A DNA stretch of 64,000 nt from Mycoemilia scoparia (lineage: Eukaryota > Kickxellomycota > Kickxellomycetes > Kickxellales > Kickxellaceae). The notes beneath the pieces were generated by a model, which did no database searches, had not been told where the DNA came from, and saw only the letters and a program-made list of their open reading frames with translations. A program made the position numbers and the translations under genes. This document shows, in pieces, positions 1 to 9,137 of this stretch; within the stretch, counting starts at the first letter, position 1; each line of letters opens with the position of its first letter. The stretch spans positions 41,088 to 105,087 of the forward strand of contig JANBPU010000039.1 in the NCBI GenBank assembly GCA_027575805.1, given 5' to 3'.

Positions 1-67
1 TTAAGCACCTTTATCAGAGTCTTTCAAAATCTAGACAATAAACTATCATAGAAAAATATTTTGTTTT

Positions 68-1024
68 TTAGCTGGGTGGAAGGCTTGAAAGATCAACTTC
101 AGTCGTCTCTTCCTCAATGGTATCAACATCCTCCTCCTCATGGAGAGACATTTTGGTTGAACGAGGCATGGCCATCAAACCAGACCTAACAGCCTCAAGG
201 ATTCCAAATGGACGAACGAGCTTGAGGAATGCATCAATTCTGTCGGATTTAGCATTCAGTTCAATAACAACGCTCTCAGCGCTGACATCAACAATCTTGC
301 CCTTGAACAGATCGGTGAGCTCACGAAGGGCTTGCAACCTGTGCTGGGAGTTGATAAACTCATTATCAAGAGTGCTCTTTAAGGATGCGTTGACAGCCTC
401 AGAGTTGGACTCATTGGCGCTTGCTTCTGCTGTCTGTGCGCCAGAGCCAGTATCAACACCAAGGTGCTTGAATGCCCTCTCGGGACCAAGGACCGACGCT
501 TTTACTAATAGAGATTCACGCTCTATGATTTTGGTATGGGAGTAATCTAAGACGGCCCACACAGGAACTGCATCCTCAAGCTGCTTCTTGGCTTGCTGCA
601 TAATAATCGCAGGCCCCTTTAGCACAATAGTCATACGACTCAAGCCTGGCACTTCAGTCTTGGAAGCCACTAACGAGTCAATGTTAAACCCACGAGCGGC
701 CATAATACCTGTAACCCGCGAAAGGACACCGGGCTCATCCTGAGCCAAACAATCAAGAATATGGCGTTCAGTCTTTAGCTTGGGCGCAGTTGGTGTGTTG
801 TAAAGTAGGTTTGATACGGCCTGCTCAGCAGTAAGGGTTGGAACCCGGGGTAATGGGTGAAGCTGGCTGGGGTGCATGCGCTTGAATTCTATACCCGAGG
901 TAGCACTATCGGTGACCTTGGATTTTGCTGAATACTGGCGCACTGAAGCAGCGGACAATACTGGCAAGCCGCATAGTCGAAGGGAAGCTGATTTCTGGAC
1001 TCTCAAGGACACCCGTTGCAACAT
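68..1024 (-). CDS. ILV6: Acetolactate synthase regulatory (small) subunit, mitochondrial
   Basis: Single-exon gene of 318 aa, ATG to TAA. It is the regulatory subunit that activates the catalytic subunit (ILV2) in the first common step of valine, leucine and isoleucine synthesis and confers valine feedback inhibition (family knowledge). The basic, Ser/Arg-rich N-terminus (about residues 1-35) looks like a mitochondrial presequence. An ACT domain follows at about residues 85-160, with the typical stretch HILDCLAQDEPGVLSRVTG and GFNIDSL. The second, C-terminal half (LRELTDLFKGKIVDVSAES, FGILEAVRSGLMAM) is the usual small-subunit region. An insert of about 40 aa rich in Ala/Ser/Glu/Asn lies between the two, as in other fungal ILV6 proteins. 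The length is normal for fungi, and no intron is needed. Confidence 0.93.
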   Translation of the reverse strand: MLQRVSLRVQKSASLRLCGLPVLSAASVRQYSAKSKVTDSATSGIEFKRMHPSQLHPLPRVPTLTAEQAVSNLLYNTPTAPKLKTERHILDCLAQDEPGVLSRVTGIMAARGFNIDSLVASKTEVPGLSRMTIVLKGPAIIMQQAKKQLEDAVPVWAVLDYSHTKIIERESLLVKASVLGPERAFKHLGVDTGSGAQTAEASANESNSEAVNASLKSTLDNEFINSQHRLQALRELTDLFKGKIVDVSAESVVIELNAKSDRIDAFLKLVRPFGILEAVRSGLMAMPRSTKMSLHEEEDVDTIEEETTEVDLSSLPPS

Positions 1025-1569
1025 TTTTATGAAGAAGATATAATAGTGTCGTAATAAAAAGGATAGTGGAGAGAAATGAGAGGAAGGTAAATAGACGAAA
1101 GGTTTATGGACAGCAGCAGTTTGCCAAACTTATTCCTACCAAAACTGTTATTTGTGATGATTCACCTATTAAATGGTCATTATCAGGTACGTTGGATCAC
1201 AATTTTTCAAAGCACATTAATTATTTCCTACAGCCAACCATGGCTAATTGATTAGATATTAGTGAAAACCAGCGCAATTTTGATTGTCTGATAATCTGTT
1301 GGATTTCATCTTCCCAGTCCTGTTGCTTAATCTCTGATAACTTCAGGTTTTGGTGAGTAACTTTAACTGAATCTTGTGACTGATACACCATACCATTATT
1401 TGCTGATAGCGCTTTTATTTAATTGAACATAAAGTGGTATCTTGAAATGGTAGTCATGCAAGCATGAGCAAGGCTGAGATTTACATATGAACAAAAGTAT
1501 AGAAAGTAGAAAGCGTCAAGGAATAAACTTGCACTGCAAAAATCTGGAGAGGACAATAAGAAAAATTGG
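1025..1569. other. Intergenic region upstream of ILV6
   Basis: About 545 bases between the ILV6 start and the stop of the first GDSL gene. Only short chance open frames are present. It must hold the ILV6 promoter, but I see no distinct motif. Confidence 0.5.
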
Positions 1570-2691
1570 CTATAGCCAGCTAACTTGGGAGTTTTTCTTG
1601 GGCCAAATCTTGGTATAAAAGTTTTTTTCAGAGGTCGACTCATTGATTCTGTATTGGTTTATCATGTTCAGAAGTCCGGCTTCCGTCGTCTTGTACCTAG
1701 GATTTATAGTATGTCTGGCTATGGTGATGCCAAAGATTGCATGGATTCTGGATGTGAAGTGCGCAAAGTCATAGAAAAAGTGCTTTTCTGGATCAGCACA
1801 CTGGGGTGTTGCAGCCCCTCCAGGGCTAGAAAAGCCAGTATTCTTGAGGCAGGGTTTTCTAATTTCTGTTATTCCAAGAGAACTCAGTGTCTTGCTGTCC
1901 TTGCAAAAGCTTGAGAAGCCAAAGCTATCAAAGATCTGGGCCATCTCAAGGCGTTTCATGTTCTGTTGCTTGAAGCGCTCAAACTTGGCTTCCAGAGCCT
2001 TGTTGAAGTTGTTGGTGATGCTCGCACAGGCATCTTGGTTGAACGCCGAGGTCATTTGAGATCCCGTGATGTTTCCCATGTTCCAAACCACCAGGCGCCT
2101 AACACCGCTGTTGACCAGCAGCTGGGAAGACTGAATGATCGAGTCCGTGGCTCGCTCTACGAACTCCTGCTGGATCTTTACGCTCACTGGGCCCGACTTG
2201 GGATTGCCAACAAGCCAAACGTAGTCATTGCCACCTGCCTCGATCACAGCGGTGGTCATTGGAGCGTAGGAAGAGTATACAGGATTAGAGACAAACGCGT
2301 TAACCTGTGTAGAGATGCAGGGCATTACGCCCAGCGAAGAAGGCGACGATGAAAAGTCTACCGAATCGGTGCTATTGTTTCCTGTCTGCGTTCTGGGAGG
2401 AAGAATGGCGTTGTTGATTAGAGCACCACCAACAGCAAAGTTGAACACGGGCTGGCGAAGGGCAGCAGATAGATAGTCGACCCAGTTTGGACCATTGGTA
2501 AATCTCCCATTCCAGTATGCTCCCTTGCCAGCAGTAAGAGCATAGATGTTGCCTGCATCGGCATAGCTATCGCCGAAAATGGCTATGTTGGGACGTGCCC
2601 CCGAGAATGGGATGGCAGCACAGTAAACAGCTGCGGGGAGATAGAAGAAGGCTATGGATGCGAGTCTTGAGATGTAGGCGAGGGTGAACAT
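1570..2691 (-). CDS. Secreted GDSL/SGNH-type esterase or lipase (paralog 1)
   Basis: Single-exon gene of 373 aa. The N-terminus (about residues 1-25) is a hydrophobic signal peptide, so the enzyme is probably secreted. It has the SGNH hydrolase blocks. Block I is AIFGDSYADAGN, with the nucleophile Ser near residue 42. YWNGRFTNGPNWVDYL follows, then block II NFAVGGALINN, block III EAGGNDYVW with Asn near 155, and block V YDFAHFTSRIH with the catalytic Asp and His near 308-311. This fits fungal GDSL lipases and plant-wall acetylesterases (CE16-like); the substrate cannot be told. A homologous gene lies downstream on the same strand, probably from an old tandem duplication. Confidence 0.88.
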   Translation of the reverse strand: MFTLAYISRLASIAFFYLPAAVYCAAIPFSGARPNIAIFGDSYADAGNIYALTAGKGAYWNGRFTNGPNWVDYLSAALRQPVFNFAVGGALINNAILPPRTQTGNNSTDSVDFSSSPSSLGVMPCISTQVNAFVSNPVYSSYAPMTTAVIEAGGNDYVWLVGNPKSGPVSVKIQQEFVERATDSIIQSSQLLVNSGVRRLVVWNMGNITGSQMTSAFNQDACASITNNFNKALEAKFERFKQQNMKRLEMAQIFDSFGFSSFCKDSKTLSSLGITEIRKPCLKNTGFSSPGGAATPQCADPEKHFFYDFAHFTSRIHAIFGITIARHTINPRYKTTEAGLLNMINQYRINESTSEKNFYTKIWPKKNSQVSWL

Positions 2692-3004
2692 AGTGTGTAC
2701 GTGTGTAATGTCGATACTACCAGAGCAAGACAGAGTGTCTAATGAAGATAGGATTGCGGGTCGTTAAAACTTTATATATAAACGTTCGAATCGTTAAAAT
2801 GGAAAAGAAAGGGACGAGTTGAAATAGAGTGATAAAGAATCTTGCCACATTTATATACAATTGGCAAAGCCGGCAGTAATATGAATTGGTGGGGACTATG
2901 AATAACGATGGCAAGTAAAGATACTGCTATCCATCCATAGGGACACATCCTGGTTCCCCTTTTTCTGGTTCAAATTTCAAATAGCCAAGACCCGATACTG
3001 CCAT

Positions 3005-3062
3005 TAAATGGCAGGCTCTTCATCAAAAGCAAACAATCCTGTGCCCACATACATTCCTGAAA
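3005..3062 (-). repeat. Fragment of the long dispersed repeat
   Basis: Resembles the 27946-28165 copy: ATGGCAGGCTCTTCATCAAA followed by a diverged stretch up to ACATACATTCCTG. It is a decayed internal part without terminal repeats. Strand is given relative to the 3552 copy. Confidence 0.55.
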
Positions 3063-3551
3063 GTTTAGCACATAAATCATACGTTTTGGGGAGCATTGGA
3101 GAGATTACTCCAGCACACTTCTAGAGGAGACTCTGCCGTCTATTCTGAAGCGCCACTAAAAACGAGGCGGATCTCCAGCTTAGGCCTGCTACAGTGCTTC
3201 TTGTCTCCATTGGCACATGTTGATAACTGAAACAATGTGGGGGGAATATAGATAAAGCAATGTCCGTTTAACCTCAATTGATTCTTGCAAGCAACGGACT
3301 GGCACTCCATGTGCTTGTATGCATGCTGTTTTGATAGTAAGCTGGACATTCTAGCCAACCATCGGTGCTGGTGGCAACATTGCACTGCTCTTTGACCAGA
3401 ATAAAATTCCTCCACAGCTTTGGGGGCTGCTCTTTGAAAACTTACGGCCTACATGAGCCCAGCTGTGTGGGTCCTTATTGTAATAGAAAGCTATAAAACT
3501 TCAGGAATTTGTGCTCATCTGCATGGCTGGTGATATTGAAAGCAGACCCCC

Positions 3552-3720
3552 ATATGGCAGAATCTCCTCTAAAGGTGTACCAGAAGAATACCCTGGATAG
3601 TAGCCAATAATCTGCCAGGCTCCAGCCAAAGTGTATGTGCTATGGGCAGATTTGCAGGGAATGTATGAGGATGCCTATCTGTTTCCTTTTGATGGGGAAC
3701 CTGCCATATATCTTGGTCAT
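3552..3720 (+). repeat. Long dispersed repeat unit, copy 1
   Basis: A unit of about 160 bases running from ATATGGCAGAATCTCCTCTA through GGGCAGATTTGCAGGGAATG to CCTGCCATATATC. The same unit recurs at 5851-5989 and 51655-51805, and in reverse orientation at 27946-28165 and 33115-33336. In the last two it sits next to the ends of the short MITE, so it is probably internal sequence of a longer version of that element. Confidence 0.8.
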
Positions 3721-4144
3721 CCATGACTCCCATTAATGTATCTCCTTCTGCACCCTCTTTCTTTGCACAATATAGGCATTGTCCACCAGAATCTACCTCA
3801 GGTTGCTTCAGCGTAATAGGTTGGCCATGGCCACTTTGGTCCCTGTTTAGCAAAACATTGTAGTGGGCTACCCCGATTCTTGGAAGAGCCATGCATGCTC
3901 AATCCAGTGGCAATGTTGCCCAAGAATATACATTGAGAATCGGCTAAAAGCCAGCCTTTTCATGCTTCTCACATATTATGCTGTCGAGCTATAATCCAGG
4001 CAGTGCTTAAAGTTCAAAACATGGCTGTATTCTCATAAATAAACGGATGACAAAGCAAAACAACTACTAAATAACAAGAAAAAACAAAAGCGTATACCTT
4101 TAACATATGAGAAGGGATTAATCACGGTATTATGAAACAATGCA

Positions 4145-5182
4145 CTATATCCAGTTGGTCTGGCAGTCTCCAGACGGGCAGTGGTCTATGTAATAGTTCT
4201 TCTTGGCTGTGCTTTGCTTAATATCGAACTCGTCTATGATTTGGAGCAATCCTGCTTCCGTAAATTCAACTTTATTGCCACGACTGAGGCCCTTTCCAAT
4301 AGCAATTCCAAGCAAGTAGCTGATGCGAACAGAGTAATGAGCCAGGTCGTAGTAGTAATAGCTTTCTGGGTTTTTACATACGGGGATGCTTGGCGAAGTG
4401 ACACCAAAGTTTTCGGTGCAGCTGCCTGTCGTGTTTGTGATGCCCAGCTTCTCGGTGATTGGTTTTGACTTGCTGATTCTAACAAACTTATCCATGTCGA
4501 TGAGGGAAATGCGATCGGCATAGCGCTTTTTGGTCTCGTCAAGACGTGAAATCAAGGTCTTGTTATATATGCTGACGAACTGCCCAATTATGTCCTGGGC
4601 GTCAAACATACGGCCAAGGGGAACTTCGGTGTTTGGGGCATTCCATACCAATACATTTTGGACCCCGCTGTCCAGGAGCCGCACGGCGCTATCCACGACA
4701 GAGTTGGCCACTGCAGTAACGTTTTTATTAGGATCGAAGTTGGAATCAGTAAAGTTACCAAGGTAGTGATAAAGATCGGAAGCTTGGTAGGAAATGATGC
4801 CAACAAATTTGTCCAAAAAGCCCCTGTACACTTTGTTATCAACAAAAGACTTGGTTTGGATTTTCAAACTCGGCTGACTGTCGTTGTTGCGGGTTATGTA
4901 ATTATCAACCACTGCACCACCAACAGAGTAGTTTATAAGGCTCCGGCCGAGGTACTCTGAGGCGTAATCAGACCACACAGGCCCATCTGTAAACCTGCCA
5001 TTCCAGTATCCTATGGTGTCACTGTCCTTGAGGTTTCTTAGACAGCCAGTATCAGAAATGCTGTCTCCGAACACGGCAAGGTAGCCATTTTTCTGGCTGC
5101 CTTGGCTAGTAGGTGCTGAGCTAATCAGGGAAGAGGAGGAGACAAGCAAGAATGCCGAGATGATGGCTGTCGCAAACTTCAT
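4145..5182 (-). CDS. Secreted GDSL/SGNH-type esterase paralog 2, degenerate block III
   Basis: Single-exon gene of 345 aa with an N-terminal signal peptide (hydrophobic, ending near residue 23). It is clearly related to the gene at 1570-2691. Block I AVFGDSISDTGC carries Ser near 41. YWNGRFTDGPVWSDY and NYSVGGAVVDN are conserved, and YDLAHYSVRIS gives Asp and His near 279-282. The block III segment reads IISYQASDLYHYL where paralog 1 has VIEAGGNDYVWL, so the Gly and Asn that help form the oxyanion hole are replaced by Gln/Ala and Ser. The Ser-Asp-His residues remain, so activity may be weakened or altered rather than lost. Several N-glycosylation sequons support secretion. Confidence 0.85.
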   Translation of the reverse strand: MKFATAIISAFLLVSSSSLISSAPTSQGSQKNGYLAVFGDSISDTGCLRNLKDSDTIGYWNGRFTDGPVWSDYASEYLGRSLINYSVGGAVVDNYITRNNDSQPSLKIQTKSFVDNKVYRGFLDKFVGIISYQASDLYHYLGNFTDSNFDPNKNVTAVANSVVDSAVRLLDSGVQNVLVWNAPNTEVPLGRMFDAQDIIGQFVSIYNKTLISRLDETKKRYADRISLIDMDKFVRISKSKPITEKLGITNTTGSCTENFGVTSPSIPVCKNPESYYYYDLAHYSVRISYLLGIAIGKGLSRGNKVEFTEAGLLQIIDEFDIKQSTAKKNYYIDHCPSGDCQTNWI

Positions 5183-6041
5183 TGGTATATGTATATATGT
5201 CTATTTTGAAAGAGTCGGAGGGAGAATAATTTAAAAAAGATTCTAATGAAAATGCTTTCTCGCATTTGGTACAAGTAGCCTTGGACTTTATATATACGTC
5301 TTGCTGCACCACTACTACAAGATCCCTAAAACATAAATATACCCACCATGCCATTTTGCAGGGTGAGAGCCACTTTCCAAAATTGCCAAGCTATACCATG
5401 GCATCTTCCCACAAATGTTCTTCACAATCCCTCTATATTCTATATCAGCAAGAGAATGCCCCTTGTTGTGGTTTTATTTGTAAAATTCGAGAGCTGCAAA
5501 GAATATTCCCGTTTATGGAATTGTTGCTTTACATTATTGACCAGACCTAAAAAGCGACTCTTGTTTATGTTCGAAGCTCGATACAATTTTTGCAGTACAT
5601 TAAGCCGCAGCAGCAATGTGGTAAAATAACTAAAGATAGGTCCCAATCCTGCATCCGACTTGCTTAACTTCTAAATGGAATATGATACCACACCATGATC
5701 ATGATATATTTAATTTCAGTCCCGAATGGAAAACCTTACAAAAGCAAAAAAATCTGCACGACATCACAAGGGATCTTTGTTGGGTACAAGTAGCCTTGGA
5801 AAGAAATAAAGAATGTATGTATTTATGTGGGCTGGATATTATTTAAAAAACGTATGGCAGAGTCTCTTCTAAAAGCGAACCAGAATAGTTTCTCTAATAT
5901 CAGCCTAGAATGCATGACTTATAGGTTAAATTTGCAGGAATGTACGAGAATGCATTTGGTGTACTTTTGATAGAGGATCTGCCATATGATGTATCAGATT
6001 TCGAATCTTTTCGCGTGAATACACAGACCCTACATAGAGAC
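5183..6041. other. Intergenic region with one long-repeat copy
   Basis: About 860 bases between GDSL paralog 2 and the end of the prolyl-tRNA synthetase. Short frames overlap on several strands, and none has family features. It contains the repeat copy at 5851-5989. Confidence 0.5.
5851..5989 (+). repeat. Long dispersed repeat unit, copy 2 (diverged)
   Basis: Aligns with the 3552-3720 copy: GTATGGCAGAGTCTCTTCTA, then a diverged middle, AAATTTGCAGGAATGTACGA and ATCTGCCATATG. More decayed than copy 1. Confidence 0.65.
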
Positions 6042-8358
6042 CTAGAAGAGTTTTCTAATGATTTCCGAGATGTCTTGAATTTTGACAATCGATGACATAT
6101 GCTGGGCCGTGGAAAGATCCTTGGGGGTGTCTTTGGCTTGTGTTTCGTGTTGTCCTTCTCCTTGAGGCAAAAATATTTTTAGCTCGGCCAGCTGGCCATT
6201 GCTGGAAAAGAAGTCCTTCCCCAATATAATCACAACCGGGAAGCCAAGAAGCTCAGTGTCGTTGAGGCGGTACCCCACTGAGAGATGATTTCTGTCATCA
6301 ATGGCTATTTCTCCCTTAAACGGTCTCTCCCCGTTTATTTCAATGCCTGCCAGAGAATCAGCAATTTGGAAAGTTCCCATGTCGAGCATTGTCTTTATTC
6401 TCTCATGGTCCTTGATGGCGCGACCTGAAGACTCTATAGGCACAATACAAGCCCGGAATGGGGCTATAGACAATGGCCATCGTAGACCAAAGCTTCCCTT
6501 TTGGTGGTCTGCAATGGCTTGGAGCACCCTACTCACCCCAATGCCATAACAGCCCATTTCTAAATGCACAGGTTGGGGAGCATTTTTGCTCCCATCCGAC
6601 ACAGCCATTGCTTTGGCGTCTAAGACTGAAGAGTATTTTTTTCCCAGATAGAATATGTGACCGACTTCTATTGCCCGCGAGCTATCCAATGGCTGATCTG
6701 GACCACATTTTGGACACCCATCACCAGCAACTACAGTGATCCAGTCTCCAACAATGTGCTGAAGGACGGTGTTTTTGTTTTCAGCCACAATGATATTCTC
6801 CAAAGTCTCTAGATTGTGGGCTGGAATATTTGTAGATTCGTCAATAAACAGGGAAACAGATAGTGGGGATGAAAAGCTGTCTTTTGTGTTTCTTTCAATT
6901 AGAGACAATAGCTTGTCTTTGGTTGTGACTTGGATAAGCTGCCCAGGGACCAAGGTCCCGCTTGCAGGGTGTTTTTTGTATTTTGTCGGATTTGGTACCC
7001 GGCCACCAGGCAAAATAAACATATGAAAGGACATATTTTCGTCCGCATCCTTATCTGCCTTAGATATGTATATGGTGTATTTTGGCTCTGAGGTGCATGA
7101 GAAGAGTTCATCCATTGAAGACGCGGGTTTATTGTGAGATGTCGGGTTGTTGTCAAGTGTTTTTGGCTTGGAAGATGTTTGAGCCCTTTCTTCATTCGCA
7201 GTATATCCACACTTGGAACACAAGAGCAGTGTATCCTCGCCATCTATATTACAATTTTATAATCCATGTATAGTCTGTTGTGTACAAATGCATACTTCAA
7301 CAATTTAGAATTTAGTTGCGTCATGTGAATTATTCTCTTGCCTTGATTTAGGAAATGGAATTCGTGAGAAAGCGAACCACCTATATTTCCCGAATCGGCT
7401 TCAGCCTGATGAAGTAGTAATTTTAGTAGAATCTATGTACATAAAGAACAAAGGCCAGATTCATTTTTCCATATGGCTTACCATTGCATAAGGAACAGAT
7501 AGCCTGTTAAAGATATTGATGTAGGCTTGCTTCAAATCTTCATACGCAGCCAATGCATTAGCTTTATTTATATCAAAAGAGTACATATCCTTCATGAGGA
7601 ATTCTCTGCCACGAAGAAGTCCAGATCTTGGTCGCAACTCATCCCTGAATTTGTTTGAAATTTGGTATAGGCGAAGAGGAAGTTGACGATATGAGTGCAC
7701 CTCTTGACTGATGATCGATGTGATCTCTTCCTCATGTGTGGGGGCAAGCAGCATTGTACTGCCTTTTCTGTCTTTTAGACTAAACAGCTATAAAAACAGT
7801 AATGTTATTAGATGTGTTGCATTTACGAATTCAGGCGATCAGGCAGTAGGGTATATCATTTCTAACCTCATTCTCAGCCTTATTCCATCTTCCAGTTTTT
7901 TCCCAGTTCTCAGTCGGAAGCATATTTGGAAGTGTTATTTTTTGTCCACCTATAAGCCACAAAGCAGTAGGTTAGGTGTTTTATGTTATTATAGGATCGA
8001 CATATCCATTAAATATGGATCATGTTCTCATCTACTTACCGACATTTGCCATTTCTTCATCAATTATTTTGACAATCTTTTCGATAACCCTTTGAGCAAA
8101 GGGGAGTAGTGTAAATACACCTGACGATGACTGCAAGTAATAACAATTTTATAGTTCATAAACAGCCCATTATGAATACACCTTATACCTTTAGGCTAAT
8201 TCGTATTTAAATATGCTTACTTGGCGTATGTATCCAGCCCTGATTAGAAGATCGGCTGGTGCCCTTGTTTCCTTCTCGGTGCTTTGTGAGCCAAATTCAT
8301 ATTTGATTTGGACCTTTTGCTTTTGTTTAGGTTCAACTTTCCTTGTTGGAAGCAGCAT
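6042..8358 (-). CDS. Prolyl-tRNA synthetase, bacterial type, probably mitochondrial
   Basis: Six exons by phase: 8221-8358, 8040-8130, 7867-7949, 7482-7787, 7342-7405 and 6042-7243, giving 627 aa. The class II core is clear: RAGYIRQ and GVFTLLPFAQRVIEKI at the start, LLAPTHEEEITSII, motif 2 around LYQISNKFRDELRPRSG, and REFLMKDMYSFD. The small exon at 7342-7405 supplies the bacterial-type GNIGGSLSHEFH segment. The last exon has a Cys-containing CSKCGY stretch, motif 3 (GCYGIGVSRVLQAIAD) and the anticodon-binding domain. The bacterial-type insertion region argues for the mitochondrial enzyme (PARS2 type), although no strong presequence is visible. The exon 5 donor is GC (positions 7341-7340) and the matching acceptor is TATAG before 7243; all other introns are GT-AG. 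Confidence 0.9.
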
Positions 8359-9137
8359 CTTTGAAAGATAGTGACTGGACGGTATAGACTAAATTTATAT
8401 ATACATGGTTTCAAGACACATCTACACAATGAGCTTTATGCTATTTGCCTCACACATTCAAAATTGATCTGTGGTTACCTTGTATGTCGCAAGATACCTC
8501 CTATTCACTTGGGTGCTTGGTAATTTTGTTCTTGGGAAACATCTTGGTCCGAACATCATGGTTCTTTGTGCACAGCAATAAGGTAATTGACTTTTAGATG
8601 TCAAGTACATACTTTATCTTTCACTTTAAAGTGATCGACATGAATGATGATATGGTTTGGAGTTATGGGTATTGGTCTCTCTAACAGGAAATTTGCCTAT
8701 CAATTAACCACCGATGTTAGAATACGGGCGATTATTTTTGAAGGGTGCAAGTTTACTAGTAAACCTGGACATCCATTTGGCTGTGATTGTCCCTATAATT
8801 ATTGGTTCCCAAAATCCACCCTTCAAAAATTATGATCCAATAGTGAAATTTCACCGCCTTTTTATTTTATAATTGGTTTTACAATTACCAATTTCATTTT
8901 ATTTTTGAATAAAATCGTTTTTGGGCTTTTAAAGCATGAAATGGTGATTCTCAAGGGCCAATTCGCAAATGAAAACACCAATCATTGTCTGTTTATTGTT
9001 TACATCAAAAAATTATAAAAAATACAGTTTCATTTTAGAAAAGAGAGGATGATTTATAGAACAAGCATTTATAAATAGGCTGAAAAAATATCTGGATTAG
9101 AGTTACAACATTATCAGGTAATTAGCTGGGAATTAAG
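8359..9137. other. Intergenic region with a MITE
   Basis: About 780 bases between the prolyl-tRNA synthetase start and the end of the arrestin gene. Apart from the MITE at 8722-8839 it is AT-rich, with no coding signal. Confidence 0.5.
8722..8839 (+). mobile_element. Short MITE, copy 1
   Basis: Inverted ends: ATTTTTGAAGGGTG on the left and CACCCTTCAAAAATTATGAT on the right. The interior GTTTACTAGTAAACCTGG ... GATTGTCCCTATAATTATTG is nearly identical to the copy at 31614-31734, so the two belong to one recent subfamily. No coding capacity. Confidence 0.85.

Larger units (their letters stand above)
2692..4144. other. Intergenic region with dispersed repeat fragments
   Basis: About 1.45 kb between the two GDSL genes. 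It carries a short fragment (about 3005-3062) and a better copy (about 3552-3720) of the long dispersed repeat. The open frames here are short, match no family I know, and the one overlapping 3569-3892 is made largely of repeat sequence. No gene is supported. Confidence 0.6.

Noticed and set aside
3569..3892. Minus-strand frame of 107 aa
   Set aside because: Largely made of the dispersed repeat unit; similar peptides appear in other copies with frame breaks, so it is not a conserved gene.
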